Notes under the pieces: model-generated | The model's database searches: none | What the model was told of the DNA's origin: nothing | Seen by the model: only the letters and a program-made list of their open reading frames with translations | Shown here: positions 62,820 to 64,000 of the stretch, piece after piece | Position numbering within the stretch: position 1 is the stretch's first letter | Layout of the letters: every line of letters starts with the position of its first letter | Made by a program: the position numbers and the translations under genes | DNA from: Colletes latitarsis | Lineage: Eukaryota > Arthropoda > Insecta > Hymenoptera > Colletidae | Length of the DNA: 64,000 nt | Direction: 5' to 3' | Assembly: GCF_051014445.1 (NCBI RefSeq) | Contig: NC_135136.1 | Span: 22,586,001-22,650,000, forward strand

Positions 62820-64000
62820 ATGCCCGCATCTGGCTCATGATTTTGCCTTCTTCGCATACTTGTTGGCCAGATCCTGGGTTTTTTTCGTGTTTGAATCACG
62901 TAGTAATGTGGTAATACACTGAAGCGGTCAATTTAACCTGGTTTCGATCAATATTTTAGAGGATATCACCGGTTAGGTCTGGGTTAGGTCCGGGATATGC
63001 CCGCATCTGGCTCATGATTTTTCCTTCTTCGCATACTTGTTGGCCAGATCCTGGGTTTTTTTCGTGTTTGAATCACGTAGTAATGTGGTAACACACTGAA
63101 GCTGTCAATTAAACCTGGTTTCGATCAATATTTTAGAGGATAACACCGGTTAGGTCTGGGTTAGGTCTGGGATATGCGCGCATCTGGCTTATACTTTCAC
63201 ATTTTTCGCAAACTTGTTGGCCAGATCCTGGGTATTTTCCGTGTTTTATCACGTAGTAATGTGTTAACACACTGAAGCAGTCAATAAAACCTGGTTTCGA
63301 TCAATATTTTAGAGGATGACACCGGTTAGGTCTGGGCTAGGTCTGGGATTTGCGCGCATCTGGCTTATACTGTCGCCTTTTTCGCAAACTTGTTGGCCAG
63401 ATCCTGGGTATTTTCCGTGTTTGAATCACGTAGTAATGTGGTAACACACTGAAGCAGTCAATTAAACCTGGTTTCGATCAATATTTCAGAGGATAACACC
63501 GGTTAGGTCTGGGTTAGGTCTGGGTTATGCCCGCATCTGGCTCATGATTTTGCCTTCTTCGCATACTTGTTGGCCAGATCCTGGGTTTTTTCCGTGTTTG
63601 AATCACGCAGTAATGTGGTAACACACTGAAGCAGTCAATTAAACCTGGTTTCGATCAATATTTTAGAGGATAACACCGGTTAGGTCTGGGTTAGGTCTGG
63701 GTTATGCCCGCATCTGGCTCATGATTTTGCCTTCTTCGCATACTTGTTGGCCAGATCCTGGCTTTTTTTCGTGTTTGAATCACGTAGTAATGTGGTAATA
63801 CACTGAAGCAGTCAATTTAACCTGGTTTCGATCAATATTTTAGAGGATAACACCGGTTAGGTCTGGGTTAGGTCTGGGTTATGCCCGCATCTGGCTCATG
63901 ATTTTGCCTTCTTCGCATACTTGTTGGCCAGATCCTGGGTTTTTTTCGTGTTTCAATCACGTAGTAATGTGGTAACACATTGAGGCAGTCTATTAAACCT
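62820..64000. repeat. 22-monomer HOR, copy 3 (truncated by window edge)
   Basis: Runs m1 (62820), m2, m3 (63174), m4 (63350), CACGCAGTAATG (63527), CCTGGCTTTTTTT (63704) and 120 bp of the CACATTGAGG monomer (63881). This is the seven-monomer subunit again, in the same order as copies 1 and 2. The array clearly continues beyond the window. Confidence 0.92.

Larger units (their letters stand above)
1..64000. repeat. Satellite DNA array, 177-bp monomer, 361.7 copies
   Basis: Every part of the window aligns in one orientation to a single monomer. It opens at a monomer start (position 1) and closes 120 bp into monomer 362 (start 63881). Starts advance by 177 bp almost everywhere. Exceptions are sixteen monomers of 176 bp (a deletion in the GTGTTTTATCACG variant) and a few plus or minus 1 changes in the T-tract (T6 to T8). 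Two broad monomer families alternate: one carries GGTTTCGATCAATATT at phase 121-136, the other GGATTCGGACAGTATT. No unique DNA or transposon interrupts the array. Tandem arrays of nucleosome-length units in one orientation are typical of eukaryotic centromeric or pericentromeric heterochromatin; that role is inferred here. I do not recognise the family. Confidence 0.99.

Noticed and set aside
1..64000. CRISPR array
   Set aside because: Repeats are regular, but there are no unique spacers: the whole 177-bp unit is repeated and no cas genes are present.
1..64000. CENP-B box
   Set aside because: I checked each TTCG context (TTCGATCAATATT, TTCGGACAGTATT, TTCGCATACTTG, TTCGTGTTTGAA and their variants) against TTCGNNNNANNCGGG. 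None fits, and the minus strand has almost no TTCG.
1..64000. Primate alpha satellite
   Set aside because: The unit is 177 bp rather than 171 bp, and the sequence does not resemble the alpha consensus as I know it.
1..64000. LTR, transposon or integrated virus
   Set aside because: No terminal repeats, target-site duplications, coding remnants or breaks in monomer register were found.

Overview
The whole window, end to end, is one uninterrupted tandem satellite array. A 177-bp monomer (about 43.5% GC, CpG observed/expected about 0.73 in the consensus) runs head-to-tail in one orientation. I count 361 complete monomers plus the first 120 bp of a 362nd. I see no gene, RNA gene, transposon, CRISPR array or unique sequence. 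The array enters at the left edge and leaves at the right edge, so its true size is unknown. A nucleosome-scale monomer in large higher-order repeats is typical of eukaryotic centromeric or pericentromeric heterochromatin. I do not recognise the family and cannot name the organism. Each monomer ends in two copies of an 11-bp subrepeat (GGTTAGGTCTG) containing TTAGG, the arthropod telomere word, but this is only a weak taxonomic hint.

Layout. 1-1593: nine diverged monomers. 1594-6549: two near-identical 14-monomer higher-order repeats (HORs, 2478 bp each), then a 3-monomer duplication (6550-7080) and a broken third copy (7081-7789). 7790-14161: a mosaic with 9- to 15-monomer spacings. 14162-29031: three copies of a 27-monomer HOR (4780, 5311 and 4779 bp; the middle one has a 3-monomer duplication). 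29032-31332: a mosaic of pieces seen elsewhere. 31333-36994: a 14-monomer block, four inserted monomers, and the same 14-monomer block again (period 3185 bp). 36995-38938: a 4-monomer HOR of about 707 bp. 38939-47965: large re-copied segments of the 10.5-16.5 kb and 24.6-30.2 kb regions. 47435-51324: an 11-monomer tandem duplication (1945 bp each), whose left part overlaps the re-copied segment. 51325-53622: more 4-monomer units. 53623-64000: a 22-monomer HOR (3891 bp), a second copy enlarged to 5306 bp, and the start of a third.

How it works together. Nearly every length change is a whole number of monomers. Breakpoints fall inside in-register chimeric monomers, which is the signature of unequal homologous exchange and gene conversion. 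Shared point variants allow the duplications to be partly ordered. The most interesting sequence signal is a dyad at monomer phase 88-99. It is imperfect in most monomers but becomes a perfect palindrome in two different ways in two variant families. The only two longer open reading frames, both on the minus strand, are accidents of variant monomers that happen to lack the usual stop codons.
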